Source: Acanthochlamys bracteata (lineage: Eukaryota; Streptophyta; Magnoliopsida; Pandanales; Velloziaceae). Taken from it: 64,000 nucleotides of DNA. Within the stretch, counting starts at the first letter, position 1; each line of letters begins with the position of its first letter. Shown here piece after piece: positions 1 through 11,052 of this stretch. The notes under the pieces were generated by a model. That model did no database searches. It was not told the DNA's origin and was given only the letters and a program-made list of their open reading frames with translations. Where the stretch lies: NCBI GenBank assembly GCA_019914995.1, contig CM034127.1, positions 11,842,001 to 11,906,000 of the forward strand. The letters run 5' to 3'. The position numbers and the translations under genes are program-made.

Positions 1-1565
1 CCAGATTCGTTATGTCCATTACTGGTCAGAGATACTTAATTTTACATCAAGCCATAGTCCTTATGTCAATCTTCCCCAAAACAATAGTAGAGAATTGCTG
101 AGGATCCGCCTCTATGATGTGGTTAATATTGACTCAGTATTCTTTGTTGTTTCAGAGTTGCAAGAGGTCAGGTTCTTTATTTTTTGCAAGAACTTATCAT
201 CTGAATTATTTGGTTTTAAAAGATCCTATCGTGACATATGTTCTATGGATCACTTTGTCAACATTTTGAGCTTGTGCCGCAAACAGCATAAAATCTGCAT
301 AGAGATGTAAAGTATGTTGCTTGGATTGTATCTTTCTCTTAGCTTTTGCGTTGCTTGTTTATCGGTGTCTCGTTTGCAGCTCCATGGACTATACTCACCT
401 ATCTGTTTCTCCCTCTAATAAATTGCTGCAAGTGCATTGGCTTTTGCATCTGCAATTTTCAAGATTGAGTTATGCTGATTTGGTGGGAACAAAATGTAAC
501 TACTCTAGTCGGTGGCCTGTTGTGAACCTTTCTCATCTTCTTTTATGTTTGACAGACTAAAATCACATGATGTATAAATTTTGGCAATCGACAGTTTGTT
601 ACTTTCTGCCTACTTCTTGTAACTTCAGGTTCGAGGACAACGTCACCACTCATATGTAGAAATTGTGAAGAACTTGTGCAGACAGCTCAAGCAAGGACAT
701 CATAGACCCTCCAATCCAAGATATTACCTGCCCGTTCAAAGTGCCAATGGAAGTGGCAGTGAAGTAGAAAAGCATCGCTATGTAGCACAGATGGACACAG
801 AAAGCTCAATTATGTACCACAAAAAATGTCTGGATTACTATTTTGAACACCCTTTACTGGTATTGGACATTGCCATCACTTTGACTTATCCTAGCTAGAT
901 TATTGCTTTTTTTATTTTGTATTACAGTTGCTGCTAATTCTTGACAGGTTGATGGAGATGTGCGAGTTATCTTCAATGAAAAGTGGAATGGGGGACGCCT
1001 TTTCTACACCTGCTTCAACACAGTGTTCATTAAAAGCAGTTTGCTTCAGGTATGTTACGCTGTACTCTGAATGTAGTTTCTGCCACAAAATTTATCCCTT
1101 ATAGATCTCAATAAATTTTATGTAGTGACGTGAAATCTCTTTCCTGTCATGGATTTCTAAGTAAGTTCCATAGTTAGCAAATTCTCATAAAATACTGGAC
1201 ATAGCCCTATGCTGCAGAACATCATGAATAGTCGTAACTCATAACATGATATTTATGCTTTGGATGACTAATTAAATTGCAAGGGTAATTATGTATTGCT
1301 ATCTCCATCCTTGAAAATCAGAATTCAATTGCAGTTTGTAGTAATACATTGTAGAGAAGTACTTTTGAAGCATAATTAAGCCTGTATGCTGTATCTAGAG
1401 TTTGTAGCATTGTTATTTTCTATCTATGTTCTGTAGTCCCTGACTTCAACAATGTTACCTTTGCAGTTTTTTATTAAGGAAATGGATAAAGTTTCGACCA
1501 GAGGAAAATCTATTTGGATCTTTCTGCTTGGAGTTATTTTTTGGTCCATCAAATCCAAAACGTAG
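1..1565 (+). CDS. PTEN1: PTEN1-type phosphatase, 3' part (C2 domain), C-terminus frameshifted
   Basis: PTEN enzymes remove the 3-phosphate from phosphoinositides; plant PTEN1 is known from pollen. Only the C2-domain half is here; the catalytic domain lies before base 1. Exons read as 1-166, 629-859, 948-1049 and 1467-1565, all joined in phase 0. Recognisable pieces are RELLRIRLYDVVNIDSVFFV, QMDTESSI and GGRLFYTCFNTVFI, which follow Arabidopsis PTEN1 more closely than PTEN2. In the last exon the frame reads FFIKEMDKVSTRGKSI and then leaves the family sequence, stopping at 1563-1565. The expected end (FCLELFFGPSNPKRS) is present in another frame, stopping at 1594-1596. About five bases seem to be missing near 1515-1520. 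The protein would therefore lose the last strand of the C2 domain. Family assignment is firm; whether the product works is unknown. Confidence 0.87.
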
Positions 1566-1596
1566 TACATCAATCACAGAGTTGAGTGATTACTAG

Positions 1597-2039
1597 CATC
1601 TCCAGTTATACCCTTTAGACAAGCTTCAAGAGAAAAAAAAGACAGAGTTTGAAAACACATATGATGACCAATTTCTGCTGATTTACAGATTTCGAGTTTG
1701 CTCCTTCATTATTTGCCTTTGGCATTTGTGGTGTACAGAAAGAAATTCGCTTGCCTTCACAGAGATTGTATTAATTGTTTGCTGGAACGTGTATATAGTG
1801 CTTGCTGTGAGTAGTAACATCAATTTTGTGAAGTTTTAGCCCTTTGGTTTTTTGCACCGGTTCTTACCGATTTGTGCCATTTGTGAATACATTCGAGTTT
1901 TGATTGGTTGAAAATGTTCTGTAAATTCTTGAGTTGATATAATGAGATATGGTCCACAAATGAAGGCAACGGCCTATCTATATTCTTTTATGTGTGGTCT
2001 TCAATCTATCAGTTATCACAAGAGGAACCAACAAGCAAA
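1597..2039. other. Intergenic: PTEN1 3' flank and leader of the next gene
   Basis: No reading frame with family resemblance. It should hold the 3' UTR of the PTEN1-type gene and the promoter and leader of the small membrane-protein gene that starts at 2040. Nothing else was seen. Confidence 0.5.
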
Positions 2040-2513
2040 ATGCTTGTTTCATTGAAGGAGTTCATCTCGTTTTCTCAAGTTTTAAATCATAAGAAACATT
2101 ACAGGCAGCTGCAATGCCCTAGAGCAGCAGCAGCAAAGAGGTCGGATGAAGTAAAGGAAACCTCCCAGAAGAACTTTGGTCTCAGAATCTCGAAGGCTTT
2201 CATTGCGAAGTCTTCTGCAATAATTGCCTGCTTGGGTTTCATAGATGCAGGGTAAAATCTTCGTTTCTATATACAAGTTTACTACTTTTTTCTATGATGC
2301 AGTTTTGCAATTTACTGTTTATTATCTGTAAAACACTTGCATTTGAGGGAGTTTTTTGTTTTGGTTGCATTCAGGTATAGTGGAGATTGGTCAAGAATTG
2401 GAGTGATATCAAAAGAAACCGAAGAGTTATTGAAGGCTGCAGCGTATGTTGTAGTTCCATTCTGTCTCTTGTTGATAATTTTTTTACCATTTGGTAAAAG
2501 AGCTAATAAGTGA
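2040..2513 (+). CDS. Small plant membrane protein of unknown function (116 aa)
   Basis: Two exons, 2040-2251 and 2375-2513, joined in phase 2 through a glycine codon, give 116 residues. The N-terminus (about residues 1-55) is rich in Ser, Lys and Arg with few acidic residues, as in plastid transit peptides. It is followed by a short hydrophobic stretch (SSAIIACLGFIDAG), the tract YSGDWSRIGVISKETEELLK, and a strongly hydrophobic C-terminal segment (VVVPFCLLLIIFLPFG) that looks like a membrane span. I recall similar short proteins across land plants annotated only as a DUF family (possibly DUF7887), but I cannot name a function. An in-frame ATG also lies upstream at 1992; I chose 2040 because the sequence after it resembles a transit peptide. 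Splice signals and phase agree, so the gene model is fairly secure while the role is not. Confidence 0.68.
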
Positions 2514-3247
2514 AGTGCAATTTATACCTTTGATGCTGTTGTTATAAGTATTTTCAAAGTATTTGAAGCATTCAGAAACTTGAAAATATATGTAGAATTA
2601 TAAAATTAAACATTATTTTGAGTATGTATACCAGAAAAGAGAAATAAATAAATAAATAACGCAATCAATGAATTTTTAGAAAGTGAGCGAGATATTAAAA
2701 AATAAATTTATAAAAATAAAAATTTGAAATTAAATTAAAATTTATTAGAAAGTAACATGTTATTGAAACAAAATCACTTTTGGATAAAATAAGCATGGAC
2801 TTATCCAAAGATGTGTTTCAAACGTCCATAACTTCATTTTCTCCAGCCAGATTTTGAGTTCGAACAGTTCATATTTCAATTACACAAGAAACTCAGAACT
2901 TTACTTTTATATGCGAAATTTCAGTTCTAATTTTTTTATTTGCACACTTCCTAATATAATTATATTTTTTAATTTTAACACACTTTTAAAAACTATTGAA
3001 ACATAAACACTAAACTCGACTTCCATTTTATTCTTCCAAAAACTCTAATTTTTAACTTTTATTTTTACGAAACTCAATTACGGACATTCGAAACACGCTC
3101 TAATATAAATATTGCACCACGATAATAGTGATTTACAAACTTTAGTATTTTCCAAATTTTAATGGGCCTATTTGAGTGGGCTTTAATATTTGTTAGTGGG
3201 CTTTAACCCAATTTTCTTCTTCTTCAACGAGTTGAAATCTGACTCAG
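2514..3247. other. Intergenic with a MITE; promoter of the MPC1 gene
   Basis: AT-rich DNA between two plus-strand genes. It contains the MITE-like element at 2810-3100 and, after it, the short promoter and leader of the MPC1 gene. No other coding signal was seen. Confidence 0.5.
2810..3100. mobile_element. MITE-like element with imperfect terminal inverted repeats
   Basis: The left end reads atgtgtttcaaacgtccata and the reverse complement of the right end reads agcgtgtttcgaatgtccgt. About 16 of 22 terminal bases agree. The interior is AT-rich, has no coding capacity, and carries no sign of a transposase. About 290 bp fits a non-autonomous DNA transposon. The right end resembles that of the element at 56514-56810, which suggests one family. 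I could not define a clear target-site duplication, so the superfamily is open. Confidence 0.6.
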
Positions 3248-5445
3248 ATGATCTCCATCGCCAAACTTGCTCAGTTCTCACTCTTCCCTTCGTCGCCGCT
3301 CCTTCGATCACCGCCGGCGATCTCTCCTGTAGATACATCTTCACGGCTAATAATTTCGGCGTTTAGAGCGTTCTTGAATAGTCCTGTAGGACCCAAGACA
3401 ACTCATTTCTGGGGACCTGTTGCTAACTGGGGCTTTGTTGTCGCTGTAATCATTCCTATTTTCGTCTCTTTCCTTTGATTTCTTTGATATTGCTTACTTA
3501 AATTTGAAAATTCAGATGTAAAGGCTCGACTTTTTTTCCTGTCGCTGATTGTTGTGCTGTTTGTCACGGGCTTATTTGTTACTCGATTCATTTCTATGGT
3601 TAATGGTGTTGGTTTTCTGAGTAATTACATATGGACGTGAAGCATTGAAGTTGATCTTGGTTGTGGGTATTAATCATGAATTCATGTTAATGTGTTTTGA
3701 ATGGTTTTGTATTTTGCTGAAATTCCATAATTGTTGACTAAAAGGACGGTGCAAAGTTGGCATTTCTTTACTGAGGTATTCTTAGATTAGAAAAGCTTTG
3801 TAAATTTTACATTATGAATTTGAGTAGGTGTTTTGCGTGAAAATTTTATTTCTTGATAAATGAAATGCTAAAGAATGAATAATATATTTCTTAAATGTTG
3901 TTTCACTGGAACGGTCGTTGTAGGTTTTAACCTCCATTACATGTGCTCTAGAACATATTAGCGTAAAAAGAAGTTGTTATTGGGTTTTGCATCATCTTGT
4001 TTAGTTACATGCCCTTCTATCATGCTAAAGGTCGTTGCTAGTTTGTTTAATTACTTCCATGATGGGTAGCTGTTTCGTGTTTCCTTGGTAGTCTCTATGG
4101 AGAAAGTATTTTATTCAGATGTCGAGGTTTTTTTGGGCCTCTTATATGTAAGACATATTATAGCAACGGACTGTACATGGTCCATGTGCCAATTGAATGC
4201 AATGACAGCTTGACATCTTAATCCATAGATTAATATATATTCTTGTATTTTGTCTCACTTGTAAGAAGGTTGATGTATAACGTATATCTTTCTGAAGGTA
4301 GCGACATGTATATTCAGTTCATTTTCTGACTTGTCGAAAGTATTTAGGGTTTGGTGGATATGAAGAAGCCTCCAGAAATGATATCTGGCAACATGACTGC
4401 AGGTTAGAGAAATGACATGAATTTGTTCCAAAACCTAAGACAACTTTGTGCTCATTTAGATCCTGTTTGCAGCCATGTGTATTTACTCAGGGCTTTTCAT
4501 GAGATTTGCATGGATGGTTCAACCGTGAAACTATCTTCTTCTTGCTTGCCATGCCTCTAATGAAACAGTTCAGCTTTATCAGCTGTCTCGCTGGGCAAAG
4601 GGCCAAGGGTGAGTATTTCTAATTGCAAAATCTATTTTTTCCAAGCTCTCTTCTTTTTTTTTTAAAAAAAACCTTTTGGTACTTATGAAATATATAAATA
4701 TCTTGCAAGGGGGCCAAGGGGCTGTTTGACGCCTTGGCCATATTTTGGAAGGCCTTTAATTGAAGAAGATGTGAATAATTTGTTGTTTTTCAGTTCGCAT
4801 GTCTTTTTGTCATCTAGGGATTAACATCATCAAAGTTCCATTAGTTGGTAATGGCCAACGAATTAGAACAAAGAATTGTGGACCTGCTTTTATGTATATA
4901 TGCTTGTAATTAGTATGATTTAAGTATACAATGTCATAGTAAGGAATTATGGATCAGGGGCGCAAATTAGCTCCTTCAGTCATTTACTTAGATATAGTTG
5001 GATCAAAGGTGCTCATTAGAACTTTGGTTGCCATTTTCATGATAGCTTCTTTAGTAACTTCTGTTCATGAAGGGCATCTGATGATCTCTGCACAAGCATA
5101 AGTGAACTTCTGGAACAAGATAGACATCATACTAGGAGCTGATTGGTAACCCATGTCCACACTAGAACATCAATTTTCCAAGATAGTTCTGGTAGACACA
5201 CAGTCAGATAGAAAGATATATAACCTTCTGAAATGATAGTGCCTAGTATTGAAGCCTGGAGTTTCCTAAAGATATGAAGATTCAATTATATGTTTACTTT
5301 CTGTTAATGCCCCTGAAGTTTTTATAAAGATAGTCATTGTTGTTGCTACTCTGAATCTCGGTGCACCCATTTTCTCTTGAAAATCACGCCAATTTCTTTC
5401 ATGTTCATATGCAGGTATCTGTCTGGTAAGGAGTCTAATGCGTAG
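3248..5445 (+). pseudogene. MPC1: Mitochondrial pyruvate carrier 1 (MPC1) with an in-frame stop
   Basis: MPC1 pairs with an MPC2-type partner in the inner mitochondrial membrane to import pyruvate. Four exons read as 3248-3445, 4348-4402, 4473-4608 and 5415-5445, and all phases fit (140 codons). The family core is unmistakable: FLNSPVGPKTTHFWGPVANW, KPPEMISGNM, FMRFAWMVQP, NYLLLACHASNETVQLYQLS, and GYLS in the last exon. At 4526-4528 a TGA stands where the family has Arg (VQP-R-NYLLL); CGA to TGA is a single transition. Translation would stop after 102 residues and lose the third hydrophobic segment. Downstream codons and both flanking introns remain well preserved, so the change looks recent. 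The N-terminus carries about 36 extra residues before the usual start of the core. Possible explanations are a true null allele, a pseudogene with a good copy elsewhere, or a base-call error. Confidence 0.9.
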
Positions 5446-5694
5446 AAATAGGCTTCGGAATCAGTACTACGTACAAAAAAGAATGAAGACTCAGAAATTA
5501 TCCTATATGCATCTGATTTATCAGACTTCTTTACCATAAACAATTCCCATCTTGAATTGTTGTTCAAGCTGTTTTGAGCTACTTGACATTAGATTATTTG
5601 CGTTACACTTATTACCCAAACCTATGGTGTTACTGATTTTCTGTAAAAGACTGAATAATCTCAGTTGATATTAAGCAATTGCCAACAACCTAGT

Positions 5695-6025
5695 ACCCTG
5701 TTTGGAACCTCCATTTGATGGAGTATTGCATACATTGATACATGTAGACTCCTCATAAAATATGTTTATATTTGAAAGAAATGCTAATATTGGAATTCGA
5801 TTATTGTGAGAGGCATTTTGAAAATGAAGTTTTTCTAAATAAAAAGTATTTTTTTTTGAAAAATGAATTTTATTTTTTATTCTTAAAAAATAATAAAAAT
5901 ATATAATAAAAATTTTATTATGTCGAATTTTATTATTATTTAGATAAATTTTATAAATATTCATAAAATGTGTATGAAAAATATAAAATAAAAAATTTAA
6001 AAGTTTTGATAAGCCAAACCACACG
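5695..6025. mobile_element. AT-rich MITE-like element, copy A
   Basis: Bounded by ccctgtttggaac on the left and gccaaaccacacg on the right; both ends carry a TGTTTGG-like motif in inverted orientation. The core of A/T runs resembles the cores at 56058-56290 and 62577-62780. No coding capacity. The ends are imperfect, so the exact borders are approximate. Confidence 0.45.
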
Positions 6026-6168
6026 CAGACGTAGATAGTAGATACTTCGTAAAAAGATAAAAGATAAAGATGTTCTTTATCTAATTATCTTGAAGAACTA
6101 ATCAAGTAGAAAAGCACATACCAAAAAGGAAAGTCCAGGATTTGGCATATAATACAACTAGCTAAGGG

Positions 6169-6280
6169 TTTATATATGCAAAATTTTTCCACATGCTAAA
6201 AGAGAAGCGTGTTGGAGAAAAAGCGAAGGACGATCATTAGATCTCTCTCTCTCTCACTCTCTTTCTCTCTCTCCCCTGTT
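6169..6280 (+). promoter_or_regulatory. TATA-like box and CT-rich leader of the RING gene
   Basis: A tttatatatg motif at 6169-6178 lies about 70 bases before a long CT-rich tract at 6241-6280. Pyrimidine-rich tracts just after the start site are common in plant leaders. The leader exon would then run to the gtaaag donor at about 6334. Confidence 0.45.
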
Positions 6281-7531
6281 TCTCTTCGCCAGTTCTTTGA
6301 TCTGGAATCGATTATGTTGCGTTGGTTTACAGGTAAAGATACAAACTTTATTGATTTTCTTGCATTGTTCTTCGTTTAACTGCAAACTTTTGTAAGCTTT
6401 TATTTGATTTTCGGAGCGAAGACTTGTAAATTCGAGCGTTTAGCTCTTTTCTTTACCTTATATAGTTTTTTATACGGTTATGTTACGTTAGCTGTTGTAT
6501 TTTGTTGTTTTATGATTGAAATCGAGTTGAAATATGAATGGGTTTGTTTATTTTGTGAGCAGCTGGATGTTTCCAATCGATTCTTTCCTAGTTGTTTATT
6601 CGAATTGAAAATTAGTGTGCGTCTTTTAAGCTACAGTTTTTTATCTGTTGGTATTAATAGATGTTCTTGTGAACTGGTGGCTGACAAGTTGTAAGAATGA
6701 CGTTGTGCCATTGTTGTGGTATAGTACATTGGTTATGATTAACTATGCTGAAAAAGACACAATCTCTTGGAAAATATTTGCTAATAGATGCAATAGATAT
6801 TGGGATTTGTTCAGTTAGTAAATGTTGACTTAACTCTGTATGGTGGAGAAATGAGGTTCTCGCATTTAGTATCAACTTTACAAAAGTAAATAAGAAGAAT
6901 TGTTATCGGGAATGCCTTTTACTTCTTTAGTTTACCGAATGTCATAGAGAGTTCTAAGTGACTTTAACATGATGCTGTGATGAAGGCTGGGTGGTTCGTT
7001 ATTGTGCTTTAAAAAGTATTGATAAAAATGGACTATTTCAGAAGCACAAGCAATACCCAAGTTTACGTATGCAGATGGCCTTTTAACAGATGTGTATGAA
7101 GTATTTGTGCTCTTGTTACTGTCAAAAGGTGTATAGCATATCCTCTGAAAATAAGCATGTGCTCCGTTGTCAGTGTTGAGTGAATTAAGGTTGTGACAGT
7201 TCTATGACTATCTTGTGGTAAAGACTAAACGTAGTCTAGATGTCCTTTTTATTGTTGTATACCTAGATAATAAAGTTCCGATGATTATTCATTGTTGTGA
7301 ATTTGGCAATCAATTTCGTTGTTCCCTTTATGTCTGAACTTTGAGAGTGTATCCGTAACATGCACATGTTCCATACATTTATAGGCACAATTTGATCATC
7401 TATTTTCCTCTTAGGTACTCATCAGTTGTGTTAAGATTCTGCTGTTGGCACTGCAGTCATCATGGCTTATTCTGTCAACTACACACAGTAGCATTGGATT
7501 GCTTCTTTAGCCTACTGGCATTACAGTTATA

Positions 7532-8332
7532 ATGTGGGGTTTTGCTTCAAATGCCTTAGCAGGGTGTTTTGGACCCAAAACCCATCACAGAAGAACTGTT
7601 CAGCCTGATCCCGATTGCTCTGACGATGAGGTTTCAGGTTTGAGCAGGGAAGAAGGACTGGATTGCCCAATATGTTTCGAATCATTCAACATTGTAGAAA
7701 ATGTGCCTTATGTTTTATGGTGCGGCCACACACTCTGTAAGAATTGTGTTCTGGGGCTTAAGCGGGCTGTTGTGAAGGTCCCAACACTTCCTATCCAGCT
7801 GCCACTCATCATATCTTGCCCATGGTGTCATCTGCTATCTTTCCGAATAACTTATAAAGGCATCCTCAAGTTTCCACGGAAGAACTTCTTCCTACTTTGG
7901 ATGGTGGAGAGCATGAATGGTGACAGGAGAAAGTCCAACACCTCATCTTGCACTGCTCGCTGTTCAACATGGTTTTCACGTACTGGTGTGTCTCAAAAAA
8001 ATAGTCACCACCACAGTCCCAGAATTGCTGGTCAGAGTCATCAAACACAAACCGACATCAGATCAGACCATTTGAATGCTGTAACCAACTATGTGAACCA
8101 GGAGCAAATCCAAACTTCAGCACACAAATTGTTTGCTTTCTTTGCTAATCTGACTACCAAGTTTCCCCTGGTGATTATCTCCCTACTAATAGTACTGTAT
8201 GCAATTCCTGCCAGTGCCATTCTTCTGACTTTTTACGTTCTTCTAACTCTTCTATTTGCTTTACCTTCATTTGTGATTCTGTACTTTGCATACCCTAGTC
8301 TGGATTGGCTTGTTAGAGAAATCCTTATGTGA
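7532..8332 (+). CDS. RING-finger E3 ubiquitin ligase with C-terminal membrane segments
   Basis: Single coding exon, 266 residues. A C3HC4-type RING lies at residues 45-99: C45, C48, C64, H66, C69, C72, C96 and C99 form the eight ligands, with WCGHTLCKNC in the middle and CPWC at the end. Such domains recruit E2 enzymes and pass ubiquitin to substrates. The C-terminal quarter (about residues 205-256) is strongly hydrophobic with two likely membrane spans ending in LDWLVREILM, so the ligase probably sits in an endomembrane facing the cytosol. The middle part is polar and rich in Ser, His and Gln. Coding in one exon behind a 5' UTR intron matches the plant RING/U-box superfamily members I recall. 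Substrate unknown. Confidence 0.88.
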   Translation: MWGFASNALAGCFGPKTHHRRTVQPDPDCSDDEVSGLSREEGLDCPICFESFNIVENVPYVLWCGHTLCKNCVLGLKRAVVKVPTLPIQLPLIISCPWCHLLSFRITYKGILKFPRKNFFLLWMVESMNGDRRKSNTSSCTARCSTWFSRTGVSQKNSHHHSPRIAGQSHQTQTDIRSDHLNAVTNYVNQEQIQTSAHKLFAFFANLTTKFPLVIISLLIVLYAIPASAILLTFYVLLTLLFALPSFVILYFAYPSLDWLVREILM

Positions 8333-8961
8333 CGTGAGCTATGATAGGTCTTTGAAATTTGTATATTCATCATGATCTCTAATATTTGGGATGTTCGTAT
8401 CATTATGGTATCTGATTGTAGCTGGAGATGAAGTCTGGGTTTCCATGTGTTAGATGGTTGTTCTTACTGACGGTATTCATGCAAGATTAATTCTTGCTTG
8501 CTTCTTTATCTTGATATGATACTGTTTGTTATTTTAAGCCAAATTGAAATTCTGAAAACTGATAAAGAAACTCAAAATGTTCCAGTGAAAACGAGAAGGT
8601 AGTAATTGCTTATGTTGACTCATTGAAAGTTTCTTCCTTTTTGGAATTTGTATTCTGGAAGAAGAGAAGGCAGTAATTGCTTCTTGTGGCTGAGTTTGCA
8701 GTTATTTCCCCTCTATTTGCCATTGGTATTGGATAGTACTTCAGTGCATTAGCACAACGTGTTATCATTGAATTTTCTGAAGATGTTGGTAGCGGAATTT
8801 GTTCTCTTGCACATTTTCACTTAAACTCAAACCTTGGGTAATGTCTTATAGAACACTACAGACATGATTTTGACTGCAATTCTTACAAGCTCCTTCTATT
8901 TACAGTGCTCAAAGCAATTGAAGGGATTATTTCATATACAACTTTGAGAATCATCAGTAAC
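8333..8961. other. Convergent intergenic region
   Basis: Lies between the 3' ends of the plus-strand RING gene and the minus-strand remorin gene. It should hold both 3' UTRs. No coding signal seen. Confidence 0.5.
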
Positions 8962-10396
8962 TCAGAAGCAAGAACAAGAACTTGGCATTCTCGCTGATGC
9001 TCTTATCTTGTTTGCTTTTTCAATTGTCTTAGACTCTTCGTTTCTTTTTCTTTCTTCTGCAAGTGCTCTAGCACCACTAGCAATTTTATCGATCCTTGTT
9101 ACTTCATTTCGATATTCCGTCACTGCTCTTGCTCGCCTTGCCTCTATTTCCCTCTGCAATTCAAATAACCCTACAACTTTGTTAGGCATACTTGAGATGT
9201 ACGCATTTTCTTAGGCATTATTTTCAAGCAGATTGTACTAAGTGGAACCTCTTTACGCTCCAGACGCCGCTTAGCTTTCGTTTTCTTCTCATCCTCCCAA
9301 TCCAAGATGGTTGTACTCATCTTCTCATAGCTAAACATAGCATCAAGCATTTTATTAGCAGAAACCTATTTGGTGTGAATGAATATTGAGAGGCTTACAG
9401 TCATGAATCATATACCGTTTTCGAATTTTTTCCATTTCTGTTCTTTCCCATGCATCTGCTTCTGTTTCATATTTGCTAACTCTTGTCTGATTCTTCCTTG
9501 CTGGAGTTGCAGGTTTCACAGGGAATGCAGCGTTTGGCACTCTTGCGGCATCTTTCTCATTCTGAATTTTCTTACTTTCCGCTTTTCTTGGATATTTATT
9601 GTCGGGGAAGGTTGGAGTTCTATGGATACCAGGTTTTGTACTAGGCATCTTATCTGGCAACTTCTCTACTGTAATATTTCTTTCCCAGGTAATTTCTTCC
9701 CTTGTGTTCTTCTCAGATGCAGGTGGATTCCTCATTGAAATTTCACCTGCTTGAAATTTTCTACATGATTATCAGCTGATAATTGTACATTGTAAAAGGA
9801 AAAATAGCTGGAAATGTACCACCAGGTGTTTGATCTTGTTTAGCGTTTTTCCCGCTAAGCCACCTTATCATCTTCTTTGAATCAGAAGGTTTCGAGAAGC
9901 TATCTTGCTTCTTGCTATTAGTTTTCTTTTGAGTGCCAGCAGATTCTTTCACCGAGTTCCTCCAACGAACAGATTCTTCTTCTTGATTTTCTTCCTCTGT
10001 CGTTCTGATTGCATGCGCAGCAGCTGCAATAGTTGTTGCAAACTCTCCGTCACTTGAATAATCTGAGTAGTTCATTCTGCCTGAATACTGCCCTGACCTG
10101 TTCTGCGATCTCTTTCTCTCTGAAAAATTAAACTTCTTGTTTATGCAAAGTATGAGTACGAATATCTGATAATATCACCAATAGCATTGGATAAGTTCTT
10201 TTACCTCCTTTGAAGGAACCCGTCTTTCTTTGTGCTTCTTCTGCATTGTAGTAGTCTTCATCTTGGCCTAAACCCAGAAATCTAACTCTGAAACATCTCA
10301 AGAGAAACAAAGAAGTGAAAATTTATATCAACAAAGAAATTGAAATAAAATCGTAGGTTGGAATTACCACCTTAGTTGATTGAGTACATTATCCAT
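8962..10396 (-). CDS. Remorin family protein (337 aa)
   Basis: Remorins are plant-specific proteins of plasma-membrane nanodomains. Six exons on the minus strand: 10371-10396, 10205-10287, 9820-10119, 9416-9746, 9249-9330 and 8962-9153. Phases agree and give 338 codons. The first exon is tiny, coding MDNVLNQL plus part of an Arg codon. The N-terminal half is polar and disordered (SDYSSDGEF, Ser- and Glu-rich tracts). The C-terminal remorin domain runs from about ADAWERTEMEKIRKRY through TTILDWEDEKKTKAKRRLER to ARALAEERKRNEE, a coiled coil. The tail MPSSCSCF has the cysteines expected for S-acylation and membrane anchoring. The long N-terminus and short start exon suggest one of the larger remorin groups (5 or 6) rather than the classic group 1. 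An acceptor and donor in every intron match GT-AG. Confidence 0.92.
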
Positions 10397-11052
10397 TCTA
10401 CGATAAAGGTTTTCTTGGTTCTTCAAACAGGTAATAACCCTTTTTATGTTAAAACAAAGCTTGGAAATGAAGCGAAATATAAGATAATATATTTTTTTCA
10501 TTGTTGATAATTGATGAAGCGAGCATGTTATGCTTTTCCAGAAACTGGTTTCCAAGAAAGGCATGCTTTTGGCTTCTGCATTGAATTTGCTTTGGAGAAT
10601 ATATCCCCTAAGAAACTTTTTGTTTATATGATTCTTCCGCAACGACAAAGCTGAGAGCTTCTCCAAGGTTTTACACAATGCACTTGTTTAGCATTAATAA
10701 TACCTGTTTGAACTTTTTTTTTTCCTCTCAACAAAATGAAATGCCATTGTACCACTATGATATGAGATGCTTCTGCACTACATTGCGATGAATCAGATTC
10801 TCAGAAAAGAATGAAAGGAGAAAAAAGGAGCACCGCACTAATTGAAAGATTTTTGAACGGAGACTTTTCGTTAACTATATCAAGCATCTCATACAGAACT
10901 TCCATAACAGAACTGCACAACAAAAAAAACAAAAGAAGAAAGAGTAGTTGGAAAACAGATTAAAATTAACAAAATCACGCTTTCACCATTCACTAGACAA
11001 GATGATTCAGAGCAGAATCCGTATAATTCTTGTCTGAAAGGATACTTAGACT
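10397..11052. other. Intergenic: remorin leader/promoter and 3' flank of the next gene
   Basis: On the minus strand this is upstream of the remorin start and holds the 3' end of the gene at 11053-13041 at its upper-strand neighbour side. An open frame at 10364-10678 overlaps the remorin start exon but shows no family resemblance. Nothing else seen. Confidence 0.4.

Larger units (their letters stand above)
5446..7531. other. Intergenic, RING-gene promoter and leader intron
   Basis: Contains the MITE-like element at 5695-6025, then a TATA-like motif and a CT-rich leader near 6169-6333. A probable 5' UTR intron follows, starting at gtaaag after 6333 and ending before 7532. A short upstream ATG near 6314 would begin a small upstream reading frame. 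No further gene was recognised. Confidence 0.5.

Noticed and set aside
5671-6024. 117-aa minus-strand frame
   Set aside because: Lies in AT-rich MITE-like DNA and is made of Asn, Ile, Lys and Phe runs.
9379-9738. 119-aa plus-strand frame opposite the remorin gene
   Set aside because: Antisense to a confirmed remorin exon; no family resemblance.
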